This document shows, in pieces, positions 25,404 to 36,310 of a DNA stretch of 54,762 nucleotides. This DNA is from an uncultured Collinsella sp. Its GTDB lineage: Bacteria; Actinomycetota; Coriobacteriia; Coriobacteriales; Coriobacteriaceae. The stretch covers positions 1 to 54,762 of the forward strand of contig CAAEVV010000019.1 of NCBI GenBank assembly GCA_900759565.1. The letters are read 5' to 3'. The notes under the pieces were generated by a model that was not told where the DNA came from, did not search any database, and saw only the letters and a program-made list of their open reading frames with translations. Each line of letters opens with the position of its first letter. The stretch's first letter is position 1. The translations under genes were made by a program, and so were the position numbers.

Positions 25404-26780
25404 GTGGAAACCAAGCAATACCCCGATATGGAGTGCGACGTCGTCATTGCCGGCTGCGGCGTGGCGGGTCTGTACGCGGCCCTCAATCTGCCGACGAGCA
25501 CGCGCGTGATCATGCTCTCCAAGGGCGCGGTCGATGAGTGCGATTCGATGCTCGCGCAGGGCGGCATCTGCGTGCTGCCCGAAGGCTCGGACTACGATGC
25601 CTTCTTTGAGGACACCATGCACGCCGGCCACTACGAGAACCGCCGCGAGAGCGTCGACATCATGATTCGCTCGAGCCGCTCGGTCATCAACGACCTGCTA
25701 GCGATGGGCGTGGATTTTGAGCGCAAGGCCGACGGCAGCCTCAATTTTACCCGCGAGGGCGCGCACAGCCGTCCGCGCATTGCCTTCCATGCCGACATTA
25801 CGGGCAAGGAGATCACGACCAAGCTGCTCCAGGCCGTTCGCAAGCTGGACAACGTGCAGATTTTGGAGCACGTGGCCATGACCGACATCCTGACCGCCGA
25901 GCGCGATGACGCCACGGTGTGCACCGGCGTCGTCGCCGTAGCCGTGGACGAGGACAACTCGGTTCGCCCCGCCGACGAGCTGGCAAATGCCGCTGAGGGC
26001 GTGCATGCCGGTAAGCCGTTTAAGATCCATGCCCGCCACACGCTGTGGGCGACGGGCGGCATTGGCGGCGTCTACGACCACTCGACTAACTACCCGCAGC
26101 TCACGGGCGACGCCTGCTACATCGCTCAGGAGCATGGCATTAAGATGGAGCACCTGGACTACGTGCAGATCCATCCCACGGGTCTGTTCTCGCCGCAGCC
26201 GGGTCGCACGTTCCTGATCAGCGAGAGCTGCCGCGGCGAGGGCGCGATTTTGCTCAACGCCGCCGGCGAGCGTTTTACCGACGAGTTGCAGCCGCGCGAC
26301 GTTGTCGCCGCCGCCATCCGCGAGCAGATGAAGCAGGATGACACCGAGCACGAGTGGCTGAGCTTTGCCCCCGTCGAGCGCGACGTGGTGACCGGGCACT
26401 TCGCCAACATCCGCGCGCGCTGCCTGGAGGACGGTCGCGACATCTTGGACGAGCCCATTCCCGTTACGCCGACGCAGCACTACTTTATGGGCGGCGTGTG
26501 GGTCGACAAGGACGGCCGCACCTCGATGCCCGAGCTCTACGCCGCGGGCGAGACGGCCTGCAACGGCGTTCACGGCAAGAATCGCCTGGCTTCCAACAGC
26601 CTGCTCGAGGCGCTGGTCTGGGGTCGTCGCGCCGCGTGGTACATGCGCACCGGCGAGTCGCTCGCAGTGGAGCAGGCGGGCGATCCCGCGCTCGATGGCC
26701 GTCATCGCGCCCTGGGCGCCGACCCTCTGGCAATCGATGATTTGGCCCGTGCCGCCGGCACGCAGGCCGTGGAGGAGTAG
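25404..26780 (+). CDS. nadB: L-aspartate oxidase NadB
   Basis: A 458-residue flavoprotein that oxidises L-aspartate to iminoaspartate for NadA. The FAD-binding motif VVIAGCGVAGLYAAL is near the N-terminus. LAQGGICV, HADITGKEI, a HPTGLF segment near residue 250, and AAGETACNGVHGKNRLASNS near 375 are typical of the family. It is shorter than the 530-residue enzymes because the C-terminal helical domain is reduced. I chose the GTG at 25404, with GGGAGAGG upstream; an ATG at 25377 is an alternative. Confidence 0.93.
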   Translation: METKQYPDMECDVVIAGCGVAGLYAALNLPTSTRVIMLSKGAVDECDSMLAQGGICVLPEGSDYDAFFEDTMHAGHYENRRESVDIMIRSSRSVINDLLAMGVDFERKADGSLNFTREGAHSRPRIAFHADITGKEITTKLLQAVRKLDNVQILEHVAMTDILTAERDDATVCTGVVAVAVDEDNSVRPADELANAAEGVHAGKPFKIHARHTLWATGGIGGVYDHSTNYPQLTGDACYIAQEHGIKMEHLDYVQIHPTGLFSPQPGRTFLISESCRGEGAILLNAAGERFTDELQPRDVVAAAIREQMKQDDTEHEWLSFAPVERDVVTGHFANIRARCLEDGRDILDEPIPVTPTQHYFMGGVWVDKDGRTSMPELYAAGETACNGVHGKNRLASNSLLEALVWGRRAAWYMRTGESLAVEQAGDPALDGRHRALGADPLAIDDLARAAGTQAVEE

Positions 26781-26783
26781 ACC

Positions 26784-27644
26784 ATGAATCCCATTACCAT
26801 GAAGCTCGTCGTCGATGATCTGATTCTGCAGGCTCTGCGCGAGGACATTACGTTTGAGGACGTGAGCACGGCGAGCGTGTGCCCCACGGCGCGTCCCGCC
26901 ACGGTGGAGCTCATCGCCAAGGCCGACGGCATCATCGCGGGCCTGGACGTGTTCGCTCGCACCTTTGAGCTGCTGGATTCGCAGAGCTCGGTGCTGTTTG
27001 ATGTTGCCGACGGTGACGAGGTGCACGCCGGCGACCACGTGGGCCAGGTGCGCGGCGACGCGCGCGTGCTGCTTTCGGGCGAGCGCGTGGCGCTCAACTA
27101 TCTACAGCGTATGAGCGGTATCGCTACCTACACGCACAACATGGCAGCGGCGCTCGAGGGTACCAAGACCGTGCTTGTCGACACACGCAAGACCACGCCG
27201 GGCATGCGCGTCTTCGAGAAGGCCGCGGTCGAGATCGGTGGCGGCAGCAACCACCGCTACAACCTGTCGACAGCCGTCATGCTTAAGGACAACCATATCG
27301 ACGCCGCCGGTGGTGTGACGCGTGCGATCGAGATGGCACGTGCCCACGCATCGTTTACCACGACGGTCGAGATTGAGTGCGAGAACTTGGACATGGTACG
27401 CGAGGCCGTGGAGGCCGGTGCCGATATCATCATGTTCGACAACATGACCCACGACGACATGGCTGCCGCGATTGAGCTTATCGCCGGCCGCGCCAAGACC
27501 GAGTGCTCGGGTAATGTGGATGTCAGCAATATCCGCGCGCTCGCCGACCTGGGCGTTGACTTTATTAGCTCGGGGGCATTGACGCACTCTGCGCCGATTC
27601 TCGACCTCTCGCTCAAGCACCTGCGTCTGCTGGACGGTAAATAA
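26784..27644 (+). CDS. nadC: Nicotinate-nucleotide pyrophosphorylase NadC
   Basis: A 286-residue enzyme that turns quinolinate and PRPP into nicotinate mononucleotide, CO2 and PPi. Signature segments are DTRKTTPGMR near residue 133, GGGSNHRYNL near 152 and MLKDNHI near 166, with SSGALTHS near the C-terminus. Only 3 bp separate it from nadB, and its TAA overlaps the niaR ATG. Confidence 0.95.
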   Translation: MNPITMKLVVDDLILQALREDITFEDVSTASVCPTARPATVELIAKADGIIAGLDVFARTFELLDSQSSVLFDVADGDEVHAGDHVGQVRGDARVLLSGERVALNYLQRMSGIATYTHNMAAALEGTKTVLVDTRKTTPGMRVFEKAAVEIGGGSNHRYNLSTAVMLKDNHIDAAGGVTRAIEMARAHASFTTTVEIECENLDMVREAVEAGADIIMFDNMTHDDMAAAIELIAGRAKTECSGNVDVSNIRALADLGVDFISSGALTHSAPILDLSLKHLRLLDGK

Positions 27645-28189
27645 TGGACGCCCGCGAGCGTCGCCGTGCCATCATGGGCGTGCTCGAGGGGGCCACGGAG
27701 CCCGTTTCGGGCAGCGCGCTTGCTCGCGAGGTGGGTGTGAGCCGCCAGATTGTCGTGCAAGACATCGCCCTGCTGCGCGCCGATGGGCACGATATCGTGG
27801 CGACCAACCGTGGTTATGTGCTGCAGGAGGCCCCCAGCAGCCCCGCCGTGCCCACGCGCTTGGTCAAGGTTCGCCACAGCGTGGAGCAGGCAGGTGATGA
27901 GCTCACGAGTATCGTCGACGTGGGCGGTGCCGTGCTCAATGTAATCGTCAACCACCGCGTGTATGGCAAGATCACAGCCGATCTGGACATTCGCAACCGT
28001 CGCGATGTTGAGCGCTACCTGCACGATATCGAGAGCGGCAAGAGCTTTCCACTACTAACGGTGACGAGCGGCTATCACTTCCATCGCATTGCGGCAGAGG
28101 ACGAGCAAACCCTCGACGAGATCGAGGCTATGCTCAAGGAGAAAGGCTACTTGGCAGACCTGATGCCCTACGAAGACGATTTGTCCTAG
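27644..28189 (+). CDS. niaR: NiaR-type transcriptional repressor (HTH plus 3H domain)
   Basis: A 181-residue repressor. A winged helix lies at about 1-60 (SGSALAREVGVSRQIVVQDI). A 3H domain follows, with the three histidine-bearing segments RHSVEQ, VNHRVYG and GYHFHRI. NiaR represses NAD-synthesis and niacin-uptake genes when nicotinic acid is bound. It shares one base with the nadC stop (TAATG), so it is co-expressed with the genes it probably controls, forming a feedback loop through the 24238 palindrome. Confidence 0.9.
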   Translation: MDARERRRAIMGVLEGATEPVSGSALAREVGVSRQIVVQDIALLRADGHDIVATNRGYVLQEAPSSPAVPTRLVKVRHSVEQAGDELTSIVDVGGAVLNVIVNHRVYGKITADLDIRNRRDVERYLHDIESGKSFPLLTVTSGYHFHRIAAEDEQTLDEIEAMLKEKGYLADLMPYEDDLS

Positions 28190-28206
28190 TCGACGCCGCA
28201 TCTATA

Positions 28207-28273
28207 AGTTGCGGTGAAATAGTTCCTAAAATCGGCATCCAAGACATAAAACAGGAACTATTCCACCGCAACT
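28207..28273. repeat. 67-bp hairpin repeat (AGTTGCGGTG family), copy 2
   Basis: Same 67-bp length and end sequences as copies at 6314 and 41124. It lies between the converging niaR and ferredoxin genes. Confidence 0.8.
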
Positions 28274-28311
28274 GCCAAGGGTCCCGCTCCAAATTAGCTG
28301 CCCACATATGC

Positions 28312-28351
28312 AAAAGGAGGCCTCCGCGGCGATGCGGAGGCCTCCTTTTTT
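28312..28351. terminator. Bidirectional intrinsic terminator between niaR and ferredoxin genes
   Basis: A near-perfect stem AAAAGGAGGCCTCCGC with its complement, loop GGCGAT, an A-run before and a T-run after, so it can serve both converging genes. Confidence 0.9.
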
Positions 28352-28389
28352 GTGCACGGTGTACTTTTGAGTGTGCAGTGGGGGAGTTG

Positions 28390-28575
28390 TTACTCCTCGA
28401 CGATCTCGGTGATCGCGCCAGCGGGGCAAGCGTCCTGGCAAGCGCCACAGGCGACGCAGGAGTCCTCGTCAGCGACGGTAGCGACGTCCTGGAGCTCCAG
28501 AACGCCAGCGGGGCAGGAGTCGACGCAAACGCCACAAGCGATGCACTCGTCGGCATCAATTACGGGATGAGCCAT
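28390..28575 (-). CDS. 2[4Fe-4S] ferredoxin
   Basis: A 61-residue electron carrier with two cluster motifs, CIACGVCVDSC and CVACGACQDAC, each followed by a Pro. The start at 28575 has AGAGGAAA upstream; upstream in-frame codons would extend a ferredoxin that is already complete. It is acidic, as usual for clostridial-type ferredoxins. It may serve the hydrogenase or flavoenzymes of an anaerobe. It is single and ends at the shared terminator. Confidence 0.93.
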   Translation of the reverse strand: MAHPVIDADECIACGVCVDSCPAGVLELQDVATVADEDSCVACGACQDACPAGAITEIVEE

Positions 28576-28798
28576 GGTAGTTTCCTCTCTGTTGACCGAC
28601 GCTACAGGCGATGCGCGCCGGTTTGATTCGGGCAAAAACATACCACGGGAGCGACCGTTTGCAATACCCTCTGGCCGGCATCTTCATACCGTTCGCCGAG
28701 TATGCCAAGGTTTACTAAAAAACGCGCAGGTGGGGCCGTTGAGCTGCATAAATGTTAGCTAAAGGTGACTTGAAATATAGGGCGATTGAGCGTGCTTG

Positions 28799-28971
28799 CG
28801 GAAACCGCATCCCATTATTTTGTCGAAAAACGGGTTGCAGTTTCCGGTTAGGCCCGCTAGCGGAAACTGCGACCCGGTATCAGCTCTCAAAACGGGATAC
28901 GGTTTCCGGTTGAGCCTTCAGACGGAAACTGCGACCCGGAATCCACGCTCAAACCGGGATGAGCTTTCCGC
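28799..28971. repeat. Nested array of CGGGNTGCAGTTTCCG hairpins
   Basis: Two inner hairpins (28831-28876 and 28893-28938, stems such as CGGGTTGCAGTTTCCG) are enclosed by outer arms GCGGAAACCGCATCCC (28799) and a complementary copy at 28955-28971. A related array is at 53423-53623. It lies in the 658-bp gap between ferredoxin and dnaK, which otherwise holds only the heat-shock dyad. Confidence 0.7.
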
Positions 28972-29097
28972 AAGACGGCCCCCAGGCACCCCCGGACGCA
29001 AACCTCAGCCATCTCTACATAGATCTCGATAGATTTGCCGAGAACTCAAACAGTGCGTCTACCTGCGTATTTGCGAACCTAAACTCTCGGCAATAAG

Positions 29098-29124
29098 AAA
29101 TCTTATATGAATTGACTTAGATTT
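29098..29124 (+). promoter_or_regulatory. Heat-shock dyad upstream of dnaK
   Basis: AAATCTTA and TTAGATTT separated by 11 bp. The same 27-bp arrangement, with GACTTAGATTT in common, is found before clpB at 38051. It does not match the HspR HAIR consensus exactly, so HspR binding is inferred from the shared genes. Confidence 0.6.
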
Positions 29125-29233
29125 TGTATATTCCGGCCCATAAGGGGATACACTACATCCTGAAAGACAAGCCGAAACACCGTTCGGCAGACCGCCGAGT
29201 CGGTGCAAACGCACAAGAGAGAGGGAATTTCTA

Positions 29234-31126
<1,893 letters not shown>

Positions 31127-31128
31127 TC

Positions 31129-31971
31129 ATGTCCGCCCGTAAAGCTCGCACGGAGGCGGCTGCCGCTGGCGCCGCCCCCGTTGACTCTGAGGAGAAGGAC
31201 GTGAAGATTCCCGTAGAGGCCGTCGACGATACCGAGGCCAACGAGGCCGAGGCCGCCGAGGCTGCCGAGAACCAGGTAGAGGATTCCAACAAGGAGGCGA
31301 CGATGACCGAGGACGAGATGGTGGAAGCTGCTATCCGCGCCGGTGAGGAAGCCGCCGACAACGACTTTAAGCTCAAGTTCGAGCAGGCCCAAAAGGAGCT
31401 TGCCGACGTGCGCAATGAGCTCGACGCTGCGGCAGAGGCTCAGAAGGCCGCCGAGGACAAGGCGAAGGACGCTACCGAGCGCACCGCCCGCCTGCAGGCC
31501 GACTGGGAGAACTTCCGTCGCCGCACCGCCAACGAGCGCCTTGCCGAGCGCGAGCGCGCGACCGAGAAGCTTGTCACCGCGCTGTTGCCGGTGATTGACG
31601 ATATCGAGCGCGCGATCGACCATGCCCGCAGCCAAGAGCTTTCCGACGACTTTAAGCAGTTCGTCGATGGCGTTGACGCGGTACATGCCAAGCTGCTCGA
31701 TGTGTTTGCGCACGAGGGCGTTGAGCCCATCGACCCCAAGGGCGAGGCGTTTGATCCGCTTGAGCATCAGGCTGTGGGTCGCGTCGAGGACGCATCGCAG
31801 TACGACGAGACCGTCAACGACGTGTACCAGAAGGGCTACCGCATGGCGGATCGCATCCTGCGCTCCGCGATGGTGACGGTGACCTACGGTGGCGAGAAGC
31901 GCCCCGCACCGGAGCCCGAAGCGGCGCCCGAGGATGCTACGGCCGATACGGCCGAGAGCACCGAGGAGTAA
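31129..31971 (+). CDS. grpE: Nucleotide exchange factor GrpE
   Basis: A 280-residue protein that releases ADP from DnaK. A long acidic, disordered N-terminal extension (about 1-75) precedes the coiled-coil (about 80-150) and the beta domain with the signature DPLEHQAVGRVED near residue 205. The start is 2 bp after the dnaK stop. An internal ATG at 31303 is preceded by AAGGAGG and would give a 222-residue form closer to the usual family length. Which start is used is undecided. Confidence 0.93.
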   Translation: MSARKARTEAAAAGAAPVDSEEKDVKIPVEAVDDTEANEAEAAEAAENQVEDSNKEATMTEDEMVEAAIRAGEEAADNDFKLKFEQAQKELADVRNELDAAAEAQKAAEDKAKDATERTARLQADWENFRRRTANERLAERERATEKLVTALLPVIDDIERAIDHARSQELSDDFKQFVDGVDAVHAKLLDVFAHEGVEPIDPKGEAFDPLEHQAVGRVEDASQYDETVNDVYQKGYRMADRILRSAMVTVTYGGEKRPAPEPEAAPEDATADTAESTEE

Positions 31972-31976
31972 TTGAG

Positions 31977-32007
31977 AAGGGCCCCGGGGCAACACCCGGG
32001 GCCCTTT
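31977..32007 (+). terminator. Terminator or attenuator between grpE and dnaJ
   Basis: Stem AAGGGCCCCGGG / CCCGGGGCCCTT, loop GCAACA, short T-run. It lies 5 bp after grpE and should lower expression of dnaJ-hspR relative to dnaK-grpE unless they have their own promoter. Confidence 0.7.
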
Positions 32008-32079
32008 CTGGCCTAGTGCCATATGACAGCATGAGCCGTCGTCTGCATGGGCGGCGGACGTAACAGGAGAGGAGCTACG

Positions 32080-33039
32080 ATGGCTGCAGGCAAAACCTTC
32101 TATGACATCCTGGGCGTATCCAAGAGCGCCTCCGACAAAGAGATCAAGAGCGCGTTTCGCAAGCTCGCGCAAAAATATCACCCCGATGCCGGCGGCGACG
32201 AGGCCAAGTTCAAGGAGATTAGCGAGGCCTACGAGACGCTTTCGGACGAGAAGAAGCGCAAAGAGTACGACCAGATGCTCATGTTCGGCGGCATGCCGGG
32301 CGCGGGCGGCGCGTATAGCGGTGGCTACGGCGCCGGTGCCGGCGCGAGCGGCTGGGGCGATATCTTCGACAGCATCTTTAGCGGCAACGGCGCCTGGGGC
32401 AGCGATTGGGGCTCGGGCTTTGCCGGGGCCGCGGGTAATGCCGGAGCGGGCCGCAGCCGTGCTCGCAAGGGCGGCGACCTGTCGCTGACCGTCGATGTGA
32501 CGGCCGAGGACGCGTTCCGCGGCGTGACGCACAAGGTTACCTACCGCATTCCCTCGACAGGCGAGCAGCAGACCATTACGGTCTCGGTGCCTGCGGGCGC
32601 GGTCGACGGCGGCAAGCTGCGCTACAAGCGTCGCGGCGAGTACGGCGTTGCCGGCGGCGAGCGCGGCGACCTGGTCGTGACCACGCACGTGGAGGAGCAC
32701 CCGCTGTTTAAGCGCAAAGGTGCCGACGTGACCATGGAGGTACCGGTCTCGGTCTACGAGGCGGCGCTCGGCTGCACGGTGGACGTGCCCACGCCCGGCG
32801 GGGCGACGGTTCGTCTGAAGGTACCGGCGGGCACCCAGACGGGCAAAAAGTTCCGCTTTAAGGAGATGGGCGCGCCCGATGTTAAGCACCGTGGCCGCAC
32901 AGGCGCGCTGCTTGTCGAGATCAAGGTGCAGGTCCCCACGAAACTGTCCGACGACGAGCGCGATGCCATGACCAAGCTGCGCGAGGCCGACACGCGCGAC
33001 TACCGCGAGAAAGTCAACCGTTACAAGGCGACGTACTAG
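32080..33039 (+). CDS. dnaJ: DnaJ-family co-chaperone lacking the zinc-finger domain
   Basis: A 319-residue co-chaperone. The J domain (1-75) has KYHPDAGGD. A Gly/Ala/Ser-rich region of about 60 residues follows, then two C-terminal substrate domains. The CXXCXGXG repeats of classical DnaJ are missing, so the protein is type II, like CbpA. The start at 32080 follows AGGAGAGGAG. It is paired with hspR, 72 bp downstream. Confidence 0.92.
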   Translation: MAAGKTFYDILGVSKSASDKEIKSAFRKLAQKYHPDAGGDEAKFKEISEAYETLSDEKKRKEYDQMLMFGGMPGAGGAYSGGYGAGAGASGWGDIFDSIFSGNGAWGSDWGSGFAGAAGNAGAGRSRARKGGDLSLTVDVTAEDAFRGVTHKVTYRIPSTGEQQTITVSVPAGAVDGGKLRYKRRGEYGVAGGERGDLVVTTHVEEHPLFKRKGADVTMEVPVSVYEAALGCTVDVPTPGGATVRLKVPAGTQTGKKFRFKEMGAPDVKHRGRTGALLVEIKVQVPTKLSDDERDAMTKLREADTRDYREKVNRYKATY

Positions 33040-33111
33040 GGCGGTCGTGGCGCACGCCCGCGCCCGCGGGCTTATGATGGACGATAACGAGACGGAAAGG
33101 GGTCAGGTAGC

Positions 33112-33528
33112 ATGGCCGAGGACAATAGGAACAAACCGCTGTACATGATCAGCGTGGCGGCCGAGCTGACCGGCATGCATCCGCAGACTCTGCGCGTCTA
33201 CGAGTCCAAGGGCCTGGTGAACCCCCAGCGCTCGGGCGGCAACACGCGTCTGTATTCGCGCGCCGATATCGAGCGCCTGGAGCTCATCAACCAACTGACC
33301 GACGAGGGCATCAACCTTGCCGGCGTGGTGCGCATCCTCGACATGAAGGAGCGTGCCGAGGAGCGCGAGCGCGAGAACGAAAAACTCCGTGCCCGCGTGC
33401 GCCAGCTCGAGGACGAGCTGCACGAGTACAAGATGCAGAAGAAGATCACCGCCCTGGCTCCGCGCGATGGCTCGGTCAACCCCGAGCAAGTCATGCGCAA
33501 GCTGCTGGGTGCCGGAGGGGATTTGTAG
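33112..33528 (+). CDS. hspR: MerR-family heat-shock repressor HspR
   Basis: A 138-residue regulator. A MerR helix-turn-helix covers 10-75 (VAAELTGMHPQTLRVYES, then RSGGNTRLYS), followed by a long coiled coil (about 85-115) for dimerisation. HspR represses dnaK and clpB in many Actinomycetota and uses DnaK as co-repressor. The ATG follows GGAAAGGGG. Its stop codon opens copy C of the composite 3' element. The dyads before dnaK and clpB are its likely sites. Confidence 0.9.
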   Translation: MAEDNRNKPLYMISVAAELTGMHPQTLRVYESKGLVNPQRSGGNTRLYSRADIERLELINQLTDEGINLAGVVRILDMKERAEERERENEKLRARVRQLEDELHEYKMQKKITALAPRDGSVNPEQVMRKLLGAGGDL

Positions 33529-33740
33529 GTTCCGCCGTTCTAACGAACGGCGGACCGGTCGACGCTGCGCGACGTTCAGAGCGACAATTTGTCCTTCAAA
33601 AGGCAAGGCATGACCAGAAGGTCTATGCCTTGCCTTTTTCATGCCAACTTATTCGCTCTGGACGTCGCTCGCTGTCCGTCCTCTACCTGCGGTGTTGCCT
33701 TGCTCCGGATGGGTAGTCATTGGACGTTCTTAAATGACTA
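33529..33740 (+). repeat. Composite structured 3' element, copy C (after hspR)
   Basis: Hairpin 1 at 33532-33553 (CCGCCGTTC / GAACGGCGG, loop TAAC). The linker ACCGGTCGACGCTG is identical to copy A. Hairpin 2 at 33571-33666 has outer stem GACGTTCAGAGCG with its complement, inner stem AGGCAAGGCAT / ATGCCTTGCCT, and apex GACCAGAAGGTC at 33612-33623. The tail GTCCGTCCTCTACCTGCGG matches copy B. A TAGTCATT / AATGACTA hairpin is at 33714-33740. Confidence 0.75.
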
Positions 33741-33913
33741 GTCGAAAGGGACACTCTTGCACCAGATCCGCCGGCCCACACCGGGCTCGTCCTTTACTTT
33801 ACTGAGATAAAGTGAACGTGCAGATTCGTAACCCACTCGCAACCGTTCTATGGCACGATATTGAACGAATGTATGCTATGCGCCCGAGCCTTTCGGGCAG
33901 AGTGGGAGACAGT

Positions 33914-36214
33914 ATGGTTAAGCTGTACGAGGACGGCATCTACCTGCGCGGCGGCAGTGAGATTGTGCCTGCGGCCGAGGCTGCTGAGCACGGTATTACG
34001 CAGACACCCGAGGATGCCAAGCGTGGCACCATCGCGTATTCGATCCTCCAGGCACACAATACGTCCGGCAACCCCGAGGCGCTCAAGATTCGCTTCGACG
34101 CCATGGCGAGCCATGACATCACCTTTGTCGGCATCATCCAGACGGCGCGTGCCTCGGGCATGGAGCAGTTCCCGCTGCCCTACGTGCTCACCAACTGCCA
34201 TAACTCGCTGTGCGCCGTGGGCGGCACCATCAACGAGGACGACCACGTCTTTGGCCTTTCAGCGGCCAAGAAGTACGGCGGCATCTTCGTCCCGCCGCAC
34301 ATCGCCGTCATCCACTCCTTTATGCGTGAGAACTTCGCCGGTTGCGGCAAGATGATCTTGGGCTCCGACTCGCACACCCGCTACGGCGCCCTGGGCACCA
34401 TGGCCGTGGGCGAGGGCGGCGGCGAGCTGGCAAAGCAGCTGCTGCGTGACACCTACGATGTTGCCTATCCCGGCGTTGTCGCCATCTATCTCACGGGCGC
34501 CCCGCGCCCCGGCGTCGGCCCGCACGATGTGGCGCTCGCCATCATCCGCGCCGTCTTTGCCAAGGGCTACGTTAAGAACAAGGTCATGGAGTTTGTGGGC
34601 CCCGGCATCGCGAGCATGACGACCGACTACCGTAACGGCGTCGATGTCATGACCACCGAGACCACCTGCCTGTCGAGCATCTGGGCCACCGACGAGGACA
34701 CGCACGCGTTTTTGACCATGCACGGTCGCGGCGACGACTACCGCGAGCTCAAGCCCGCCGATGTCGCCTACTACGACGGCTGCGTCGAGGTCGATCTGTC
34801 GAGCATCAAGCCCATGATCGCGCTGCCGTTCCATCCTTCCAACGGCTTTGATATCGACGAGCTCAACGAGAACCTCGAGGACATCCTGCATGAGGTCGAG
34901 CTCGAGGCCGCCAAGATCGGCGAGGGCAAGACGCACTTTAGCCTGCTAGACAAGATCGTCAACGGCAAGCTGCACGTGCAGCAGGGCGTTATCGCCGGCT
35001 GCTCGGGCGGCAACTACGACTCCGTGGTTCAGGCTGCCCGCGTGCTCAAGGGCGCCAACACCGGCTGCGGCGAGTTCTCGCTGTCGGTCTACCCCACGAG
35101 CCAGCCCGTGGCGCTCGAGCTTACACGCCGCGGCTACATCTACGACCTCATGGAGGCCGGCGCAATCGTGCGTACGGCGTTCTGCGGCCCGTGCTTCGGC
35201 GCCGGCGACACGCCCGCCAACAACGGCCTTTCGATCCGCCACATCACGCGCAATTTCCCCAACCGCGAGGGTTCCAAGCCGGGCAATGGCCAGCTGAGCG
35301 CCGTGGCCCTGATGGACGCCCGCTCCATTGCGGCGACGGCTGCCAACAGCGGCATCCTGACGCCGGCGACCGACCTGCCCGAGGAGACTTGGGATGAGGC
35401 CTGCGAGTACACCTTTGACGACGCTCCCTACAAGAAGCGCGTGTACTGGGGCTTTGGCAAAGCGGAGCCTACCGACGATCTGGTCGAAGGCCCCAACATC
35501 AAGCCGTGGCCCGCGATGGAGCCGCTCGGCGACGATATCCTGCTCAAGGTGTGCTCCAAGATCATGGACCCGGTCACCACGACCGACGAGCTCATTCCTT
35601 CGGGCGAGACGAGCTCCTTCCGCTCCAACCCGCTGGGCCTGGCCGAGTTTACGCTGAGCCGTCGTGATCCGGCCTACGTGGGTCGCTCCAAGGAGGTTGA
35701 CGCCGTGGAGAAGCGCCGCGTGGCCGGTGAGTCCGCGGGTGACCTGGCAGCACTTGATATCGAGCTCGCGGGTGTGTTTGAGGCACTGGCCGGCGCGGGT
35801 GTCGCGGCCGATGCCAAGGCGACCGAGTACGGCTCCATGCTCTACGCCAAGAAGCCGGGCGACGGCTCTGCTCGCGAGCAGGCCGCGAGCTGCCAGCGCG
35901 TGATCGGCGGCCTGGCCAACATCGTCCACGAGTACGCCACCAAGCGTTATCGCTCCAACGTGATGAACTGGGGCATGGTACCCTTCCAGATGGAGGCCGA
36001 GCCCAACTTCGAGGTGGGCGACTATGTCTTTGTACCGGGTATCCGCGCCGCGCTCGATGGCGACCTGAAGGACATCGCCGCCTACGTGGTGCGTGCCGAC
36101 GGTGCGGTTGAGCAGATTGAGCTCTACATTGCCGACATGACTGCAGAGGAGCGTGCCATCGTCAAGGCCGGCTGCTTGATCAACTACAACAAGTTCAAGG
36201 CCGCTGCCGAGTAA
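33914..36214 (+). CDS. Aconitase-family hydratase (YbhJ-like), substrate unknown
   Basis: A 766-residue aconitase-superfamily protein. The Fe-S cluster cysteines are visible in AGCSGGNY near residue 365 and FCGPCFGAGD near 425. DSHTRYGALGTMAVGEGGGE, near residue 155, is the superfamily substrate segment. The overall layout resembles the Escherichia coli hydratase YbhJ, which has no established substrate, more than AcnA. The start at 33914 has GTGGGAG upstream; in-frame codons further up (to 33812) are weaker. A small palindrome (ACTTTA / TAAAGT at 33796-33813) lies upstream. It is monocistronic. Confidence 0.85.
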   Translation: MVKLYEDGIYLRGGSEIVPAAEAAEHGITQTPEDAKRGTIAYSILQAHNTSGNPEALKIRFDAMASHDITFVGIIQTARASGMEQFPLPYVLTNCHNSLCAVGGTINEDDHVFGLSAAKKYGGIFVPPHIAVIHSFMRENFAGCGKMILGSDSHTRYGALGTMAVGEGGGELAKQLLRDTYDVAYPGVVAIYLTGAPRPGVGPHDVALAIIRAVFAKGYVKNKVMEFVGPGIASMTTDYRNGVDVMTTETTCLSSIWATDEDTHAFLTMHGRGDDYRELKPADVAYYDGCVEVDLSSIKPMIALPFHPSNGFDIDELNENLEDILHEVELEAAKIGEGKTHFSLLDKIVNGKLHVQQGVIAGCSGGNYDSVVQAARVLKGANTGCGEFSLSVYPTSQPVALELTRRGYIYDLMEAGAIVRTAFCGPCFGAGDTPANNGLSIRHITRNFPNREGSKPGNGQLSAVALMDARSIAATAANSGILTPATDLPEETWDEACEYTFDDAPYKKRVYWGFGKAEPTDDLVEGPNIKPWPAMEPLGDDILLKVCSKIMDPVTTTDELIPSGETSSFRSNPLGLAEFTLSRRDPAYVGRSKEVDAVEKRRVAGESAGDLAALDIELAGVFEALAGAGVAADAKATEYGSMLYAKKPGDGSAREQAASCQRVIGGLANIVHEYATKRYRSNVMNWGMVPFQMEAEPNFEVGDYVFVPGIRAALDGDLKDIAAYVVRADGAVEQIELYIADMTAEERAIVKAGCLINYNKFKAAAE

Positions 36215-36229
36215 CGCACTTAATTGTCC

Positions 36230-36303
36230 GCCCGGGGCTTACCCTTTCCCGCCCGCTCACGCGCTTCGCGAGGGTCGCGTTCGGGAAAGGGTAAGTCCCG
36301 GGC
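36230..36303. repeat. Long hairpin after the hydratase gene
   Basis: Arms of 22 bp starting GCCCGGGGCTTACCCTTTCC pair with one wobble across a 30-bp loop. It lies 15 bp after the hydratase stop; no clean T-run follows. Confidence 0.7.
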
Positions 36304-36310
36304 TACATTT

